Notes: generated from the sequence alone by a model not told the origin. 64,000 bases of DNA from JAEUJM01 sp041918615 (GCA_041918615.1 JAYRVH010000030.1:284817-348816), one strand, 5' to 3'; positions 1-8,037 are shown, counted from the first letter of the stretch. Numbers and translations: made by a program.

Positions 1-99
1 GCTTCGGGCCCACACGACGGTGGGCACGTTGTGGGCGGCCAGGTGGGCGACCGTGGTCCCCCATGAGCCGGCCCCGATCACGGATACACAGATGTTCAC
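1..99 (-). CDS. gpsA: NAD(P)H-dependent glycerol-3-phosphate dehydrogenase, N-terminal part (cut by window edge)
   Basis: Only the first 33 codons are inside the window. Reading down from a GTG at 99, the protein begins with a short hydrophobic strand followed by VIGAGSWGTTVA, the Rossmann GxGxxGxxxA dinucleotide-binding motif typical of GpsA, which reduces dihydroxyacetone phosphate to sn-glycerol 3-phosphate for phospholipid synthesis. It is divergent from cofC, with 106 bases between the two start codons. The GAGSWGT signature makes GpsA much more likely than other Rossmann dehydrogenases, but the catalytic domain is not visible. Confidence 0.8.
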   Translation of the reverse strand, partial: MNICVSVIGAGSWGTTVAHLAAHNVPTVVWARS

Positions 100-190
100 G
101 ACCCCGTCACCCGCCGCACGTCGATGCGCACCTGCCGCTCTCGGCTACACCGGGCCGCTCGGGCCGTCGCTTGGCTCATGCGGCAAACCG

Positions 191-196
191 TAGACT
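191..196 (+). promoter_or_regulatory. -10 hexamer of cofC
   Basis: TAGACT matches the actinobacterial TANNNT -10 and ends 9 bases before the ATG at 206. This leaves a leader of about 2-3 bases and no room for a Shine-Dalgarno site, so cofC is probably transcribed almost leaderless. Confidence 0.45.
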
Positions 197-205
197 GCCG
201 CGCTC

Positions 206-760
206 ATGGCCGCTGTCGTGCTGGTGCCGGTGAAGTCGTTCGGCGAAGCCAAGCTGCGCCTCGCCCCGGCCCTCCCCGCTGCCGAGCGGTCGGCTCTCGC
301 CCGGTCGATGGCGGCCAAGGTCCTGGCCGCGGCCCACCCCCTGCCGGTGTGGGTGGTGTGCGACGACGACGAGGTCGCCGCGTGGGCGTCGGCCCACGCG
401 GCCTCGGTGCTGCTACGGCCTGGACGGGGCTTGAACGGCGCGGTGGCCGACGGCGTGGCCCACATGGCGGGCGAGGGCTACGACCGGGTCATCGTGGCCC
501 ACGCAGACCTGCCCCTGGCCACCACCCTCGGGTGGCTGGCCGACTTCGACGGCGTCACCCTGGTGCCCGACCGCCACGACGACGGCACCAACGTCGCCTG
601 CGTGCCCACCCGGGCCGGGTTCCGTTGGGCCTACGGCGCCGGGTCGTTCGCCCGCCATCGCTCCGAGGCCGAGCGCCTGGGCCTACCGTTGCGGATCGAG
701 CGTGACGTGCCCCTCGGCTGGGACGTCGACGTGCCCGACGACCTCACCGCGCTCGCGTGA
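206..760 (+). CDS. cofC: 2-phospho-L-lactate (or phosphoenolpyruvate) guanylyltransferase, coenzyme F420 biosynthesis
   Basis: This 184-aa protein matches the CofC/FbiD family in length and has the N-terminal nucleotide-binding signature LVPVKSFGEAKLRL at residues 5-18. The enzyme activates 2-phospholactate or PEP with GTP as the first committed step of the F420 side chain. Supporting motifs are the acidic VVCDDDE segment near residue 50, AHADLPL near 97 and the C-terminal WDVDVPDDL, all typical of the family. The start is set by the near-leaderless promoter just upstream. A PIG-L deacetylase follows on the same strand after 85 bases. The gene fits the two LLM-type, potentially F420-dependent oxidoreductases elsewhere in the window. 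Confidence 0.9.
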   Translation: MAAVVLVPVKSFGEAKLRLAPALPAAERSALARSMAAKVLAAAHPLPVWVVCDDDEVAAWASAHAASVLLRPGRGLNGAVADGVAHMAGEGYDRVIVAHADLPLATTLGWLADFDGVTLVPDRHDDGTNVACVPTRAGFRWAYGAGSFARHRSEAERLGLPLRIERDVPLGWDVDVPDDLTALA

Positions 761-845
761 GGTCGAAGATGTCTCAAGGCGAGAGCGATCGGGATCCGAC
801 TGTCGCCTCCGAGCATCGTGGATCGATGGCGCGCGGGCTGCTGAC

Positions 846-1580
846 GTGAGCGTCGACCTGCCCACACCGTCGCGGGCGCTCGCGATCGCTGCGCACCCCG
901 ACGACATCGAGTTCCAGTGCGGCGCCACGCTGGCCAAGTGGGCCGAGGCCGGCTGCGAGGTCTCGCACCTGATCTGCACCGACGGCTCCAAGGGCACGTG
1001 GGACGTCCACGCCGACCTGCCCCGGCTGGTCGTCACCCGCCAGGCCGAGCAGCGCACCGCCGCCGCCCGGCTCGGCGCCACGGGTGAGGTGGTGTTCCTC
1101 GGCTGGCCCGACGGCGAGCTGGACACGGGCCTGCGCCAGCGTTGGGAGATCGCCTACTGGATCCGCAAGCTGCGCCCCGATGTCGTGCTGGGTCACGACC
1201 CATGGAAGCGCTACCGCCTGCACCCCGACCACCGGGCTGCCGGCCTGTTGGCCTGCGACGGCGTGGTCGCGGCCCGCGACCCGCACTTCTTCCCGGAGCA
1301 GGCCATCGCCCACCACCGCCCCTCGGCCCTCCTGCTGTTCGAGGCCGACGAGCCCGACCACACCGAGGCGGTCACCGCGGCGCACGCTGAAGCCAAGGTG
1401 ACGGCGCTGCTGGCCCACGAGAGCCAGTTCGAGACCACCATGGAGATTGGCGTGGGCAGCGCGTCGAGGGCCGCCGAGCAAGCCGCCTTCCACGAGCGCA
1501 TCCTGGGCGAGCTGGCCGACGCCGGCACGGCGGCCGGCGTGGACCTGGCCGAGCGCTACAAGCTCATCGCCGACCTGTAG
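846..1580 (+). CDS. PIG-L family zinc deacetylase (LmbE-like)
   Basis: A 244-aa protein with the PIG-L hallmark AAHPDDIEF at residues 17-25 (His and two Asp bind zinc and act in catalysis) and a second metal-binding His in YRLHPDHRAAG near residue 121. The family removes acetyl groups from N-acetylglucosaminyl substrates; actinobacterial members include the mycothiol enzymes MshB and Mca. I chose the GTG at 846 (MSVDLPTPSRAL), because the open frame upstream overlaps cofC out of frame and has no conserved character. The exact substrate cannot be read from sequence. It lies downstream of cofC, perhaps with its own promoter. Confidence 0.85.
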   Translation: MSVDLPTPSRALAIAAHPDDIEFQCGATLAKWAEAGCEVSHLICTDGSKGTWDVHADLPRLVVTRQAEQRTAAARLGATGEVVFLGWPDGELDTGLRQRWEIAYWIRKLRPDVVLGHDPWKRYRLHPDHRAAGLLACDGVVAARDPHFFPEQAIAHHRPSALLLFEADEPDHTEAVTAAHAEAKVTALLAHESQFETTMEIGVGSASRAAEQAAFHERILGELADAGTAAGVDLAERYKLIADL

Positions 1581-1609
1581 CCGGCACACGCAGCAGCCCC
1601 GGGTCACGG

Positions 1610-2242
1610 TCAGGCCGGGTCGCGGCGGGCGGCCATCCTGGCCTGGATCTCCTCGAAGTCGACCCGGATGAACAGGGCCTCGGCTTCGGCGGTGAGCAGG
1701 TCGCCGCCGGCGGCGTGGCAGGTGGCCTTGGCGGTGATGCGACGGCCGTCGTCGGACTCGATCCACGCCTCGAAGCGCAGCGCCTCCTCCACCGGGGTGA
1801 TGTGGCGGTAGCGAACGGTCAGCTTGCCGGTCACCCCCGGGTCGGGGGCCAAGCCCTGGGCGGCGCCGAGGATGTCGTCGAACAGTGCCGCGACGATCCC
1901 GCCGTGCACACCGTGCGGCGGCCCCTCGTAGGCCAGGCCCAGGGTGACCGTGCCGACCTTGCAGCGCGCGCCGTCGGCGCGTGTGCCGTCCGCAACCGTC
2001 AGCGGCGGCGCAACGGGGTTCTCGGTGCCCCGCAGGGCGCCATGGGCCAGGAACGCCTCCTCGGCACCCGTGTCACCCGTGCTGTCGAGCAGCCCGTCGT
2101 ACCAGCGCGGCCGCCGGGGCCCGTCGAGCAGGCCCCGCAGCTCACGGGCCAGCTCGAGTGCCCGGTCCTCCTTGTCGGCCGGCACGGTGTTGGCGGCCAA
2201 CTCAGCGATGACGCCCCGCAGCTCGTCGGCCAGCTCTTCCAT
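1610..2242 (-). CDS. hotdog-fold thioesterase (PaaI/THEM4-like)
   Basis: A 210-aa protein whose C-terminal half is a single hotdog domain. The segment GPPHGVHGGIVAALFDDILG near residues 120-140 carries the HGG-x-D catalytic pattern of PaaI/THEM4 acyl-CoA thioesterases. The N-terminal 60 residues are helical and carry no named domain. I take the ATG at 2242 (MEELADELRG); the frame is open further upstream but that part is low-complexity Arg/Ala. A KstR-like motif overlaps this start. The gene is convergent with the PIG-L gene and precedes an amidohydrolase on the same strand. Its likely role is hydrolysis of an acyl- or aryl-CoA in catabolism; the substrate is unknown. Confidence 0.8.
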   Translation of the reverse strand: MEELADELRGVIAELAANTVPADKEDRALELARELRGLLDGPRRPRWYDGLLDSTGDTGAEEAFLAHGALRGTENPVAPPLTVADGTRADGARCKVGTVTLGLAYEGPPHGVHGGIVAALFDDILGAAQGLAPDPGVTGKLTVRYRHITPVEEALRFEAWIESDDGRRITAKATCHAAGGDLLTAEAEALFIRVDFEEIQARMAARRDPA

Positions 2243-2255
2243 GCAACACGTTCTA
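2242..2255 (-). promoter_or_regulatory. KstR-like TetR operator candidate at the thioesterase start
   Basis: On the minus strand this reads TAGAACGTGTTGCA, a full match to TNNAACNNGTTNNA, the motif described for the cholesterol-catabolism repressor KstR. Its last base is the A of the thioesterase ATG. Binding would block initiation at this start. The match is seen directly; the identity of the regulator is inference. Confidence 0.4.
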
Positions 2256-2293
2256 GCCGTCGCTCGAGCCCCCGACCCCAACCTGCCAGAGGC

Positions 2294-4042
2294 TCACGTC
2301 GACGGGGAGAGGCCGACGGTCTCGGTGTCGCGGCCGGAGCGCAGCAGCGTGCCGGGACGGGCCTCGGTGAACACGGCGCCGGGGCCGACGATCTCGATGC
2401 CGTTGACGAGCACATGCTCGATGCCATCGGGGACGGAGTAGAGGCGGGCGGCGCCCCCAGGCAGGTCGGGACGCATGCTGACCGGGCCCGGGGCGATGCG
2501 GTCAGGGTCGAACACCACGATGTCGGCGGCCCAGCCCTCGGCCAGGCGACCGCGACCCGTCAGGCCGTAGAGCCGGGCGGGCACGTCGGTGAGCAGGTGC
2601 ACCGCCTCTTCGAGGCCCATCAGCCCGCGGTCGCGGACCGAGTCGCCCAGGAAGGCGGTGGTGTAGTTGAAGGTGGCGATGAAGTCGAGGTGGGCGCCGG
2701 CGTCGGAGGCACCGAGGATCACCCGGGGGTCCCGCCACGTCTCGGCGCGCAGCGCCCAACTCGCCTCGTCGTCGCCGGTCTGCGGAGGCAGGATCACGGT
2801 GCGCAGGTCGTCGGCGATGACCATGTCCAGCAGCGCGTCGAACGCGTCCACCCCGAGTTCGGCGGCGACGTCGCCGACCAGCCGGCCCTCGTGGCGCTTG
2901 GTCTCGGGGGTGAAGGCCTCTTCGATCGTCATGCGGTGCCACTGGGCCAGCCGGGCGAAGGGGCCGGCCTCCGGGCTGTCGACTCCCGCCTGCAGGCGGC
3001 GGCGCTCGTCGGGGTCGGCCAGGGCGGCGAGCTTGTCGGCCGCCGGCAGGGTCATCACCTTGGCCCACCCCGGGAAGGTGTCGAGGAGGAAGCCCGTGAG
3101 GAAGCAGAGGCGGATGCGCATCAGGTCGGGGACCGTGAGGGCGAGGACCCGCGCCCCCCGCTCGGCGGCGCGGTCGCTCGCCGACAGGCGCTGGGCCACG
3201 TCGTCGCCCGAGCGGGCGTTGGCCGCGACCAGCACGTTCCAGTTGAGGGGACGGTCGGCGGCCAGGGACATGTCGGCCATCAGCTCGACGTGCTCGTCGC
3301 CGAAGGGCCCGACGGTGGGGATGAACTCGAGGGCGGTGCCGGGGTGGTCTCGCACCACCCGGCACAGCGCCACCAACTCGTCGCGGCTGGCGTGGCGGGA
3401 CGGGACCGGGTCGCCCTCACCATCGCTGTGGGTCGTGGCCCACGACGACGAGAAGCCCAGGCCACCTGCTTCGAGGCCGTCGGCCAGCAGCTGTGACATG
3501 GCCTGGATCTGCTCGTCTGTGGCGTCCGACCCCACGGCGTCGTCTCCCATCACCGCTCGCCGCAGGGCCGAGTGGCCGACGAGGAAGCCGGCGTTGACCG
3601 ACAGGGTGCCGTCGAGCCGGTCGAGGTACTCGCCCGTCGAGCGCCAGTCCCACGGCACACCCTCGGCAAGCGACTCGAGGGGCATGCCCTCCACCCGGGC
3701 CAGCATCCGCATGAGGTACTCGCCGTCGGCGGGCTCGCCCGACAGGGGGGCGATGCTGAACCCGCAGTTGCCGGCCACCACGGTGGTGACGCCGTGGAGC
3801 GGCGACGGGCTGAGGGTCGGGTCCCAGAACGCCTGCGCGTCGTAGTGGGTGTGCAGGTCGACGAAGCCGGGGGCGACCACCAGGCCGTCGGCATCGATCA
3901 CCCGGGCCGCATCCTCGTCCTCCAATTCGTCCGGCGGGGTGATGGCCACGATGCGCCCGCCCCGGACCCCGAGGTCGGCGGGGCGCCGCTCGGCCCCCGT
4001 CCCGTCGACCAGCACGCCACCGCGAATCACCAGGTCGACCAT
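2294..4042 (-). CDS. amidohydrolase family protein, D-aminoacylase/amidohydrolase-3 type
   Basis: A 582-aa metal-dependent hydrolase. After a beta-sandwich N-terminus (VDLVIRGGVLVDGTG) comes VDLHTHYD with the HxH metal pair at residues 64 and 66, followed by GNCGFS (Cys 93, the bridging ligand in D-aminoacylases) and GASDAGAHLD near residue 450 with the catalytic Asp. Family members cleave N-acyl-D-amino acids or related amides and cyclic amides, but this long subfamily is common in actinobacterial catabolic clusters with unknown substrates. The ATG at 4042 has a good ribosome site (GAGGGGGAA, 4 bases upstream). It is divergent from an amidohydrolase-2 gene and paralogous to the protein at 38798-40555. 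Confidence 0.85.
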   Translation of the reverse strand: MVDLVIRGGVLVDGTGAERRPADLGVRGGRIVAITPPDELEDEDAARVIDADGLVVAPGFVDLHTHYDAQAFWDPTLSPSPLHGVTTVVAGNCGFSIAPLSGEPADGEYLMRMLARVEGMPLESLAEGVPWDWRSTGEYLDRLDGTLSVNAGFLVGHSALRRAVMGDDAVGSDATDEQIQAMSQLLADGLEAGGLGFSSSWATTHSDGEGDPVPSRHASRDELVALCRVVRDHPGTALEFIPTVGPFGDEHVELMADMSLAADRPLNWNVLVAANARSGDDVAQRLSASDRAAERGARVLALTVPDLMRIRLCFLTGFLLDTFPGWAKVMTLPAADKLAALADPDERRRLQAGVDSPEAGPFARLAQWHRMTIEEAFTPETKRHEGRLVGDVAAELGVDAFDALLDMVIADDLRTVILPPQTGDDEASWALRAETWRDPRVILGASDAGAHLDFIATFNYTTAFLGDSVRDRGLMGLEEAVHLLTDVPARLYGLTGRGRLAEGWAADIVVFDPDRIAPGPVSMRPDLPGGAARLYSVPDGIEHVLVNGIEIVGPGAVFTEARPGTLLRSGRDTETVGLSPST

Positions 4043-4097
4043 GAGATTCCCCCTCGTCTCGGGGACCACTTTCGCGTACGCCCCTCGCCTCTGACGT

Positions 4098-4103
4098 TAC
4101 CGT
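4098..4103 (+). promoter_or_regulatory. -10 hexamer of the amidohydrolase-2 gene
   Basis: TACCGT (TANNNT) ends 8 bases before the ATG at 4112, consistent with a leader of only one or two bases. Confidence 0.35.
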
Positions 4104-4111
4104 TGGCGGCG

Positions 4112-5386
4112 ATGGACCTCGCTGCCGCGCCGACAGGATCTGGAGCCGCCGGGCTTGCGGGCACTCCCGACCCCGTCACGGGCCTGTTGCCCGACCCAGA
4201 GCCGGGCCCCATCCACTACACGGTCATCTCCGTGGACGACCACCTCGTCGAACCGCCGGACCTGTTCGCAGGGCGGGTGCCCGCGGCGATGGCCGACCGC
4301 GCCCCCCACGTTCGCGAGACGTCGAAAGGCCACCAGGTGTGGGAGTTCGAGGGCAGGGTCTTCCCCCAACTCGGCCTGAACGCGGTGGTGGGCCGCGACC
4401 GCGACGAGTCCGCCATCGAGCCCCGCCGCTTCGAGCACATGCGCCCCGGCTGCTACCGCATCGACGACCGGGTCCGCGACCAGGACCTGGCCGGCATCTG
4501 GGCCTCGCTCAACTTCCCGTCGCAGATCACCGGCTTCTGCGGCACGGTCTACGCCCGCGCCGAGGACCCCGAACTGGGCCTGGCCGTCACCCGGGCCTGG
4601 AACGACTGGCTGCACGACGAGTGGTGGCAGCCCCACCCCGAGCGCAGCATCCCGCTCGGCATCACCTGGCTCGCCGACCCCGTGCTGGGCGCGGCCGAGG
4701 TGCGCCGCAACGCCGAACGGGGCTTCCGGGCCGTGACTCTGCCCGAGAACCCGCACAAGCTGGACCTCCCGTCGGTGCACTCGGGCTGGTGGGACCCCAT
4801 CCTCGCCGCCTGTGTCGAGACCGACACCGTCGTCTGCCTGCACGTGGGCTCGTCGGGGATGATGCCCATGCCCGCCGACGCCCCGATGATCGAGTTGGGC
4901 GCCACCCTCTTCGGCGCCCTGTCGCTCGACGCCTGCGCCAACTGGCTGTGGTCGGGCGTGCCCGTGCGCTTCCCCGAGCTGAAGATCGCCATGTCCGAGG
5001 GCGGCATCGGCTGGGTGCCGATGCTGATCGACCGGCTGGACTACATCGTCGGCCAGTCCGGTCACGGCCGGAAGGGGTGGCGGGCCCTCGGCACCGACCT
5101 CTCCCCCAGCGAGGTGCTGCGGCGCAATTTCTGGTTCTGCACCATCGACGACCCGACGTCGCTCGCCGCCGCGCAGGCGGCGGTGGGCACCGAACGCGTC
5201 ATGGTCGAGGTCGACTACCCCCACGCCGACTCGACCTGGCCCGACACCCAGGCCTTCCTGCACGACCGCCTCGGCGGCCTCCCCACCGACGACGTGGCCA
5301 AGATCGCCTACGCCAACGCCGCTGCGCTCTTCCGTTGGCCGCTGCCCCCCGACCCGCGGCCACCGCTCCCCTCGACCCAGCCCTAG
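4112..5386 (+). CDS. amidohydrolase-2 family metal-dependent hydrolase (TIM barrel)
   Basis: A 424-aa protein of the amidohydrolase-2 (ACMSD-like) superfamily. It begins its barrel with SVDDHLVEPPDLF near residue 40 (D-x-H metal-binding start), has CLHVGSSGM near residue 245 (metal-binding His), and ends with VEVDYPHADSTWPD near 370 (catalytic Asp and His). Such enzymes decarboxylate or hydrolyse ring-cleavage and related acids. I chose the ATG at 4112 because the upstream open frame is antisense to the divergent amidohydrolase. A small conserved-looking membrane-associated protein follows after 19 bases, probably co-transcribed. Paralogous to 42043-43245, which also sits in an operon with an amidohydrolase-3 gene. 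Confidence 0.85.
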   Translation: MDLAAAPTGSGAAGLAGTPDPVTGLLPDPEPGPIHYTVISVDDHLVEPPDLFAGRVPAAMADRAPHVRETSKGHQVWEFEGRVFPQLGLNAVVGRDRDESAIEPRRFEHMRPGCYRIDDRVRDQDLAGIWASLNFPSQITGFCGTVYARAEDPELGLAVTRAWNDWLHDEWWQPHPERSIPLGITWLADPVLGAAEVRRNAERGFRAVTLPENPHKLDLPSVHSGWWDPILAACVETDTVVCLHVGSSGMMPMPADAPMIELGATLFGALSLDACANWLWSGVPVRFPELKIAMSEGGIGWVPMLIDRLDYIVGQSGHGRKGWRALGTDLSPSEVLRRNFWFCTIDDPTSLAAAQAAVGTERVMVEVDYPHADSTWPDTQAFLHDRLGGLPTDDVAKIAYANAAALFRWPLPPDPRPPLPSTQP

Positions 5387-5405
5387 CCACCCAGGAGAAT
5401 CCCCC

Positions 5406-5933
5406 GTGCACCGTTCCAACCTCGACCACCTCTCGGTGCCGTCGCTCTCGTCGCTCCAGTCCTCGCTGGACGCCCTGCCCGCGCTCGCGGAGCTCCAGGC
5501 GAACCTGCCGACGCTGCCGTCGACGTCGGCTCTGCCCGGCCTCCCGCCGGTGCCGGCGTGGGTGCCCATCACGCCCTTCCAGGCCAAGGTCACCCTGCTG
5601 TCCCTCCGGTCGCTGATCGGTGTGCTCGGCTGGCTCGCCCCCAACCTCAGCGGGAAGCTCTTCGGCATCGACCCGGCGCAGAACCCCTCGGCCCCCTACC
5701 TCGGCCGCCTCTTCGCCGCACGCGAGCTCGCCCTGGTGGCGCCCCTGCTCAGCGAGGACGCCGACGTCCAGCGCCGCTCGCTGCACGTCGGCATGACCGT
5801 CGACGCCGCCGACGCCGCCGCTTCGGTGGCCGCCGGCGTGCGCGGCACCCTGCCCAAGCGAGCTGCGGTGATGACCGGCCTCACCGCCCTCGTGGGCGTC
5901 CTCCTCGGCTGGATCGCCAGCTCGGACGGCTGA
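5406..5933 (+). CDS. hypothetical protein, weakly hydrophobic C-terminus
   Basis: A 175-aa protein starting 19 bases after the amidohydrolase, with an AGGAGAA ribosome site. The N-terminal 55 residues are rich in Leu, Ser and Pro. From residue 57 (TPFQAKVTLLSLRSLIGVLGWL) there are amphipathic or membrane-like helices, a central ARELALVAPLL segment, and a C-terminal TM-like GLTALVGVLLGWIAS. The pattern resembles small DUF4267-type membrane proteins, but I cannot name a function. Its tight coupling to the amidohydrolase suggests they are used together. Confidence 0.65.
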   Translation: MHRSNLDHLSVPSLSSLQSSLDALPALAELQANLPTLPSTSALPGLPPVPAWVPITPFQAKVTLLSLRSLIGVLGWLAPNLSGKLFGIDPAQNPSAPYLGRLFAARELALVAPLLSEDADVQRRSLHVGMTVDAADAAASVAAGVRGTLPKRAAVMTGLTALVGVLLGWIASSDG

Positions 5934-5957
5934 CGGAGCGCCCGTCGCCGGGCGTAC

Positions 5958-5998
5958 TCGGCGCATCGAGCCCGCCAGGAGGGGCAAGGATGCGCCGA
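5958..5998. terminator. inverted repeat downstream of the 5406-5933 gene
   Basis: TCGGCGCATC (5958-5967) is perfectly repeated in inverted form as GATGCGCCGA (5989-5998) with a 21-base loop. There is no T-tract. It could be a GC-type terminator or a regulatory site for the VOC gene that starts at 6040. Confidence 0.35.
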
Positions 5999-6039
5999 AT
6001 TCGGGCGACGCAGAGGCCGCACGCGGCAAGGATGCACCC

Positions 6040-6801
6040 ATGCTGCGCCTCGAGAACGTCAACTTCGACGCCCGCGACCACACGGCGCTCGCCGCCTTCT
6101 GGTGCGAGGCCCTCGGCTGGGAGAAGGTGTTCGAGGCCGAGGGCGAGATCAGCATCAGCACGCCGGGCGGCGACACCAACGATCCCTCCTCTTGGCAGTT
6201 CCCCGACCTGGTGTTCGTCCCCGTCCCCGAACCCGAGGCCGGGCGTGACCGGGTCCACCTCGACCTCGCCAGCCACTCCGTCGAGGAGCAGCAGGCGACC
6301 GTGGCCCGTCTGATCGCGCTCGGTGCCACCCACGCCGACGTGGGCCAAGCGGCGGATGTGCCCTGGGTGGTACTGGCCGACCCCGAGGGAAATCCGTTCT
6401 GCGTGCTCGAGCCTCGGGACGAGTACCGCGACGTCGGCGCGATCGCCGCGGTCGTCGTGGCCGCCACGGACGGGCCCGCCCTCCGCGAGTTCTGGACAGC
6501 CGCCACCGGCTGGAGCGTCGCCCGGGAGAACGAGCGCTATGTCGACCTTCGCGATCCCGACGACAAGGGTCCCGTCCTGGCGCTCGTCACGCGCCCCGGC
6601 CTCGACGCTGCCGACCACCGCAAGAACCGCATCCACCTCGACGTCGCCCCCCGCGAGGACGACGATCAGGAGGTCGAGGTCCAGCGCCTGCTCGCGCTGG
6701 GCGCCACCAGGGTCGACGTCGGCCAAGGCCCCGAGGTCACGTGGGTGGTGCTGGCCGACCCCGAGGGCAACGAGGTCTGCGTCCTCTCCCCCCGGCCCTG
6801 A
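6040..6801 (+). CDS. tandem VOC (glyoxalase/bleomycin-resistance-like) protein
   Basis: A 253-aa protein made of two related vicinal-oxygen-chelate domains, roughly residues 1-125 and 137-253. Each starts with a hydrophobic strand followed by an alignable LREFWTAATGW-type helix (first copy LAAFWCEALGW), contains RIHLDV / RVHLDL strand motifs, and ends with WVVLADPEGN followed by a Cys-Val-Leu strand. The duplicated motif makes the assignment firm. Proteins of this type in actinobacteria are usually uncharacterised dioxygenase-like or resistance proteins. No obvious operon partner; the next gene is convergent. Confidence 0.85.
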   Translation: MLRLENVNFDARDHTALAAFWCEALGWEKVFEAEGEISISTPGGDTNDPSSWQFPDLVFVPVPEPEAGRDRVHLDLASHSVEEQQATVARLIALGATHADVGQAADVPWVVLADPEGNPFCVLEPRDEYRDVGAIAAVVVAATDGPALREFWTAATGWSVARENERYVDLRDPDDKGPVLALVTRPGLDAADHRKNRIHLDVAPREDDDQEVEVQRLLALGATRVDVGQGPEVTWVVLADPEGNEVCVLSPRP

Positions 6802-6951
6802 CCCACGTTCTCGTGACCGACCTCGCTGGCGACGAGATCGGCGTCCTGCCGCCGTGCGACGGAGATTGTCAGGCGGCGCGACCCTCTCCCGCACGCGGCC
6901 TGGCCCGAATGGCCGGAACGGGTCCGCAACCGATCGCAGTACACCCGCGGT

Positions 6952-7368
6952 TCAGTCGGGAAGGAGCTCGAGCGCCGGGCAGTGTCGGGGCCTGACCACT
7001 GAGAAGTGCCGGCGGTCGAGGGTGGCCACCTTGGACTCGCCGAGGCGCTCACACACTGCGATCACGGCGGCGTCGACCATCCCGAGGCTCAGATCGGCAT
7101 AGTCCCGCTCGAGCTCGGCGACCCGGGTCAGATCGGTGGCGGTGAGGTCCTCGAGGTGGTAGGCGCCTGCGGCGATGTCGTCGACGAGGGCGCGCCACAC
7201 GTCGGGTGTGAGGCGCTTGCGGATCCAGTAGTCGATCTCCACGAGTGTGGGCGCCACCAGGACGAGGCGCTCGTCGACGGCATCGATCATCTCGACCGAC
7301 CGGGCGTGGAACGGGTCGTCAGCGTCGAGGAGGGCGAGGACCGGGCCGGTGTCGAGCACCAGCGCCAT
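6952..7368 (-). CDS. vapC: PIN-domain ribonuclease toxin, VapC family
   Basis: A 138-aa PIN protein: LVLDTGPVLALLDADDP at residues 3-19 holds the first catalytic Asp, APTLVEIDYWI near 39-49 holds the conserved Glu, and LGMVDAAVIAVCERL near residues 95-109 holds the third acidic residue, with TLDRRHF (fourth) near 116. VapC toxins cleave RNA, often tRNA or rRNA. I take the ATG at 7368, 10 bases downstream of the antitoxin stop; the open frame further upstream is the antitoxin region read out of frame. The full acidic set suggests an active enzyme. Confidence 0.88.
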   Translation of the reverse strand: MALVLDTGPVLALLDADDPFHARSVEMIDAVDERLVLVAPTLVEIDYWIRKRLTPDVWRALVDDIAAGAYHLEDLTATDLTRVAELERDYADLSLGMVDAAVIAVCERLGESKVATLDRRHFSVVRPRHCPALELLPD

Positions 7369-7378
7369 CAGGAACCCA

Positions 7379-7618
7379 TCATGAGCGTGGCGGGGTGGAC
7401 GCCGCCGCGTCCTCGTCATCCACGCTCTCCCGCGCCACGCCGACACCGCCACTGCGGCCGATCCCGACGGATGGTCGGCGCCCGCGCCGCAACGACGAAG
7501 CGGTCTCGGCAACCACGCCGCGCATGTACTGCGCCAGCGAGACCCCCTCACGGGCGGCCTCAGCACGGAGAACGGCCAGATCCTCTTCGTCGGCCACGAT
7601 GGTCGTTCGCTGCACCAT
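7379..7618 (-). CDS. vapB: ribbon-helix-helix antitoxin, VapB type
   Basis: A 79-aa protein. The first 40 residues (MVQRTTIVADEEDLAVLRAE and then GVSLAQYMR) fit the ribbon-helix-helix DNA-binding fold, with the beta strand QRTTIV and two helices. The remaining Arg/Ser-rich tail would wrap the VapC partner. The start codon is embedded in a 30-base perfect palindrome, and there is no Shine-Dalgarno site: a TAGCAT hexamer lies exactly 6 bases upstream of the ATG, which indicates a leaderless, autorepressed mRNA. Confidence 0.85.
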   Translation of the reverse strand: MVQRTTIVADEEDLAVLRAEAAREGVSLAQYMRGVVAETASSLRRGRRPSVGIGRSGGVGVARESVDDEDAAASTPPRS

Positions 7619-7644
7619 GATGTGATGCTAGCATCACATCATGG
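7615..7644. promoter_or_regulatory. 30-bp perfect palindrome: vapBC operator with embedded leaderless promoter
   Basis: The 15 bases from 7615 are exactly reverse-complemented from 7630 to 7644, with centre TGATGCTAGCATCA. The palindrome includes the vapB start codon (7616-7618) and its -10 TAGCAT (minus strand, 7630-7625). Because it is symmetric, the plus strand also carries TAGCAT followed 6 bases later by an ATG at 7641, which opens only a 23-codon frame. Likely binding site of the VapB dimer or the VapBC complex. Confidence 0.75.
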
Positions 7645-7657
7645 CTCACCACGACTG

Positions 7658-7685
7658 TCACCGTCTGGCGGTGATGTCGACGGGA
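7658..7685 (-). repeat. copy of the fumarase gene 3' end (stop-proximal part)
   Basis: These 28 bases match 9737-9764 at 25 positions, including 20 identical bases in a row (7666-7685 and 9745-9764) and the aligned TGA stop. On the minus strand they still encode VDITARR-stop, against VDITAKR-stop in the fumarase. Same orientation as the original, so this is a direct repeat. Confidence 0.75.
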
Positions 7686-7896
7686 GGGCGTACCGCCGAT
7701 CGCCCAGGTTGAGCCGCTGTTTGCCGGCGTGGAGCACGACGCCACACCGGAAGCGATCCCCGATCCGGTCACGGAGGAAGGCGAGGTGCCTGGCGTCGCC
7801 GGGCCCAGGCGTCGATGTGGCCTTCACCTCGATCGCGACCACGTGCGAGCCGCGCTCCAGGACGACATCCACCTCGCGCTGGTATCGGTCTCGATA
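7686..7896 (-). pseudogene. relic of a DUF4143-type AAA+ ATPase (C-terminal part)
   Basis: The minus strand encodes about 65 residues typical of the C-terminal nuclease-like region of DUF4143 ATP-binding proteins: REVDVVLERG, VVAIEVKATSTPGPGD, and HLAFLRDRIGDRF followed by a GVVLHAG strand. The ATPase domain and the whole N-terminus are missing, and the 3' end runs straight into the fumarase-like repeat. Seen as a remnant lying between two copies of fumarase 3' sequence; not expected to be functional. Confidence 0.65.
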
Positions 7897-8015
7897 CTGG
7901 AGGCGGCGGTGGTCACAGTGGCCACCGCGATCCCGATCAGCGGCGTTCCCGTGAGGGCGATTCCTGTCGCGGCGAAGCCGTCCGGCCTTCGCCTGCACCA
8001 CGGCGTCGCCGTCTC

Positions 8016-8037
8016 ACTCGGCGAAGAAGTCGTTGCC
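8016..8037 (-). repeat. second piece of the fumarase 3' end
   Basis: 22 bases match 9772-9793 with one mismatch. On the minus strand they encode GNDFFAE, the counterpart of GHDFFAE near the fumarase C-terminus. Together with 7658-7685 it reconstitutes the last 57 bases of the fumarase gene, split by the 330-base DUF4143 relic. Confidence 0.7.

Noticed and set aside
7641..7712. A 23-codon plus-strand ORF with a leaderless-type promoter (TAGCAT, 6 bases, ATG)
   Set aside because: The promoter is the mirror image of the vapB palindrome and the ORF runs through the fumarase-like repeat, so it is most likely a by-product of symmetry.
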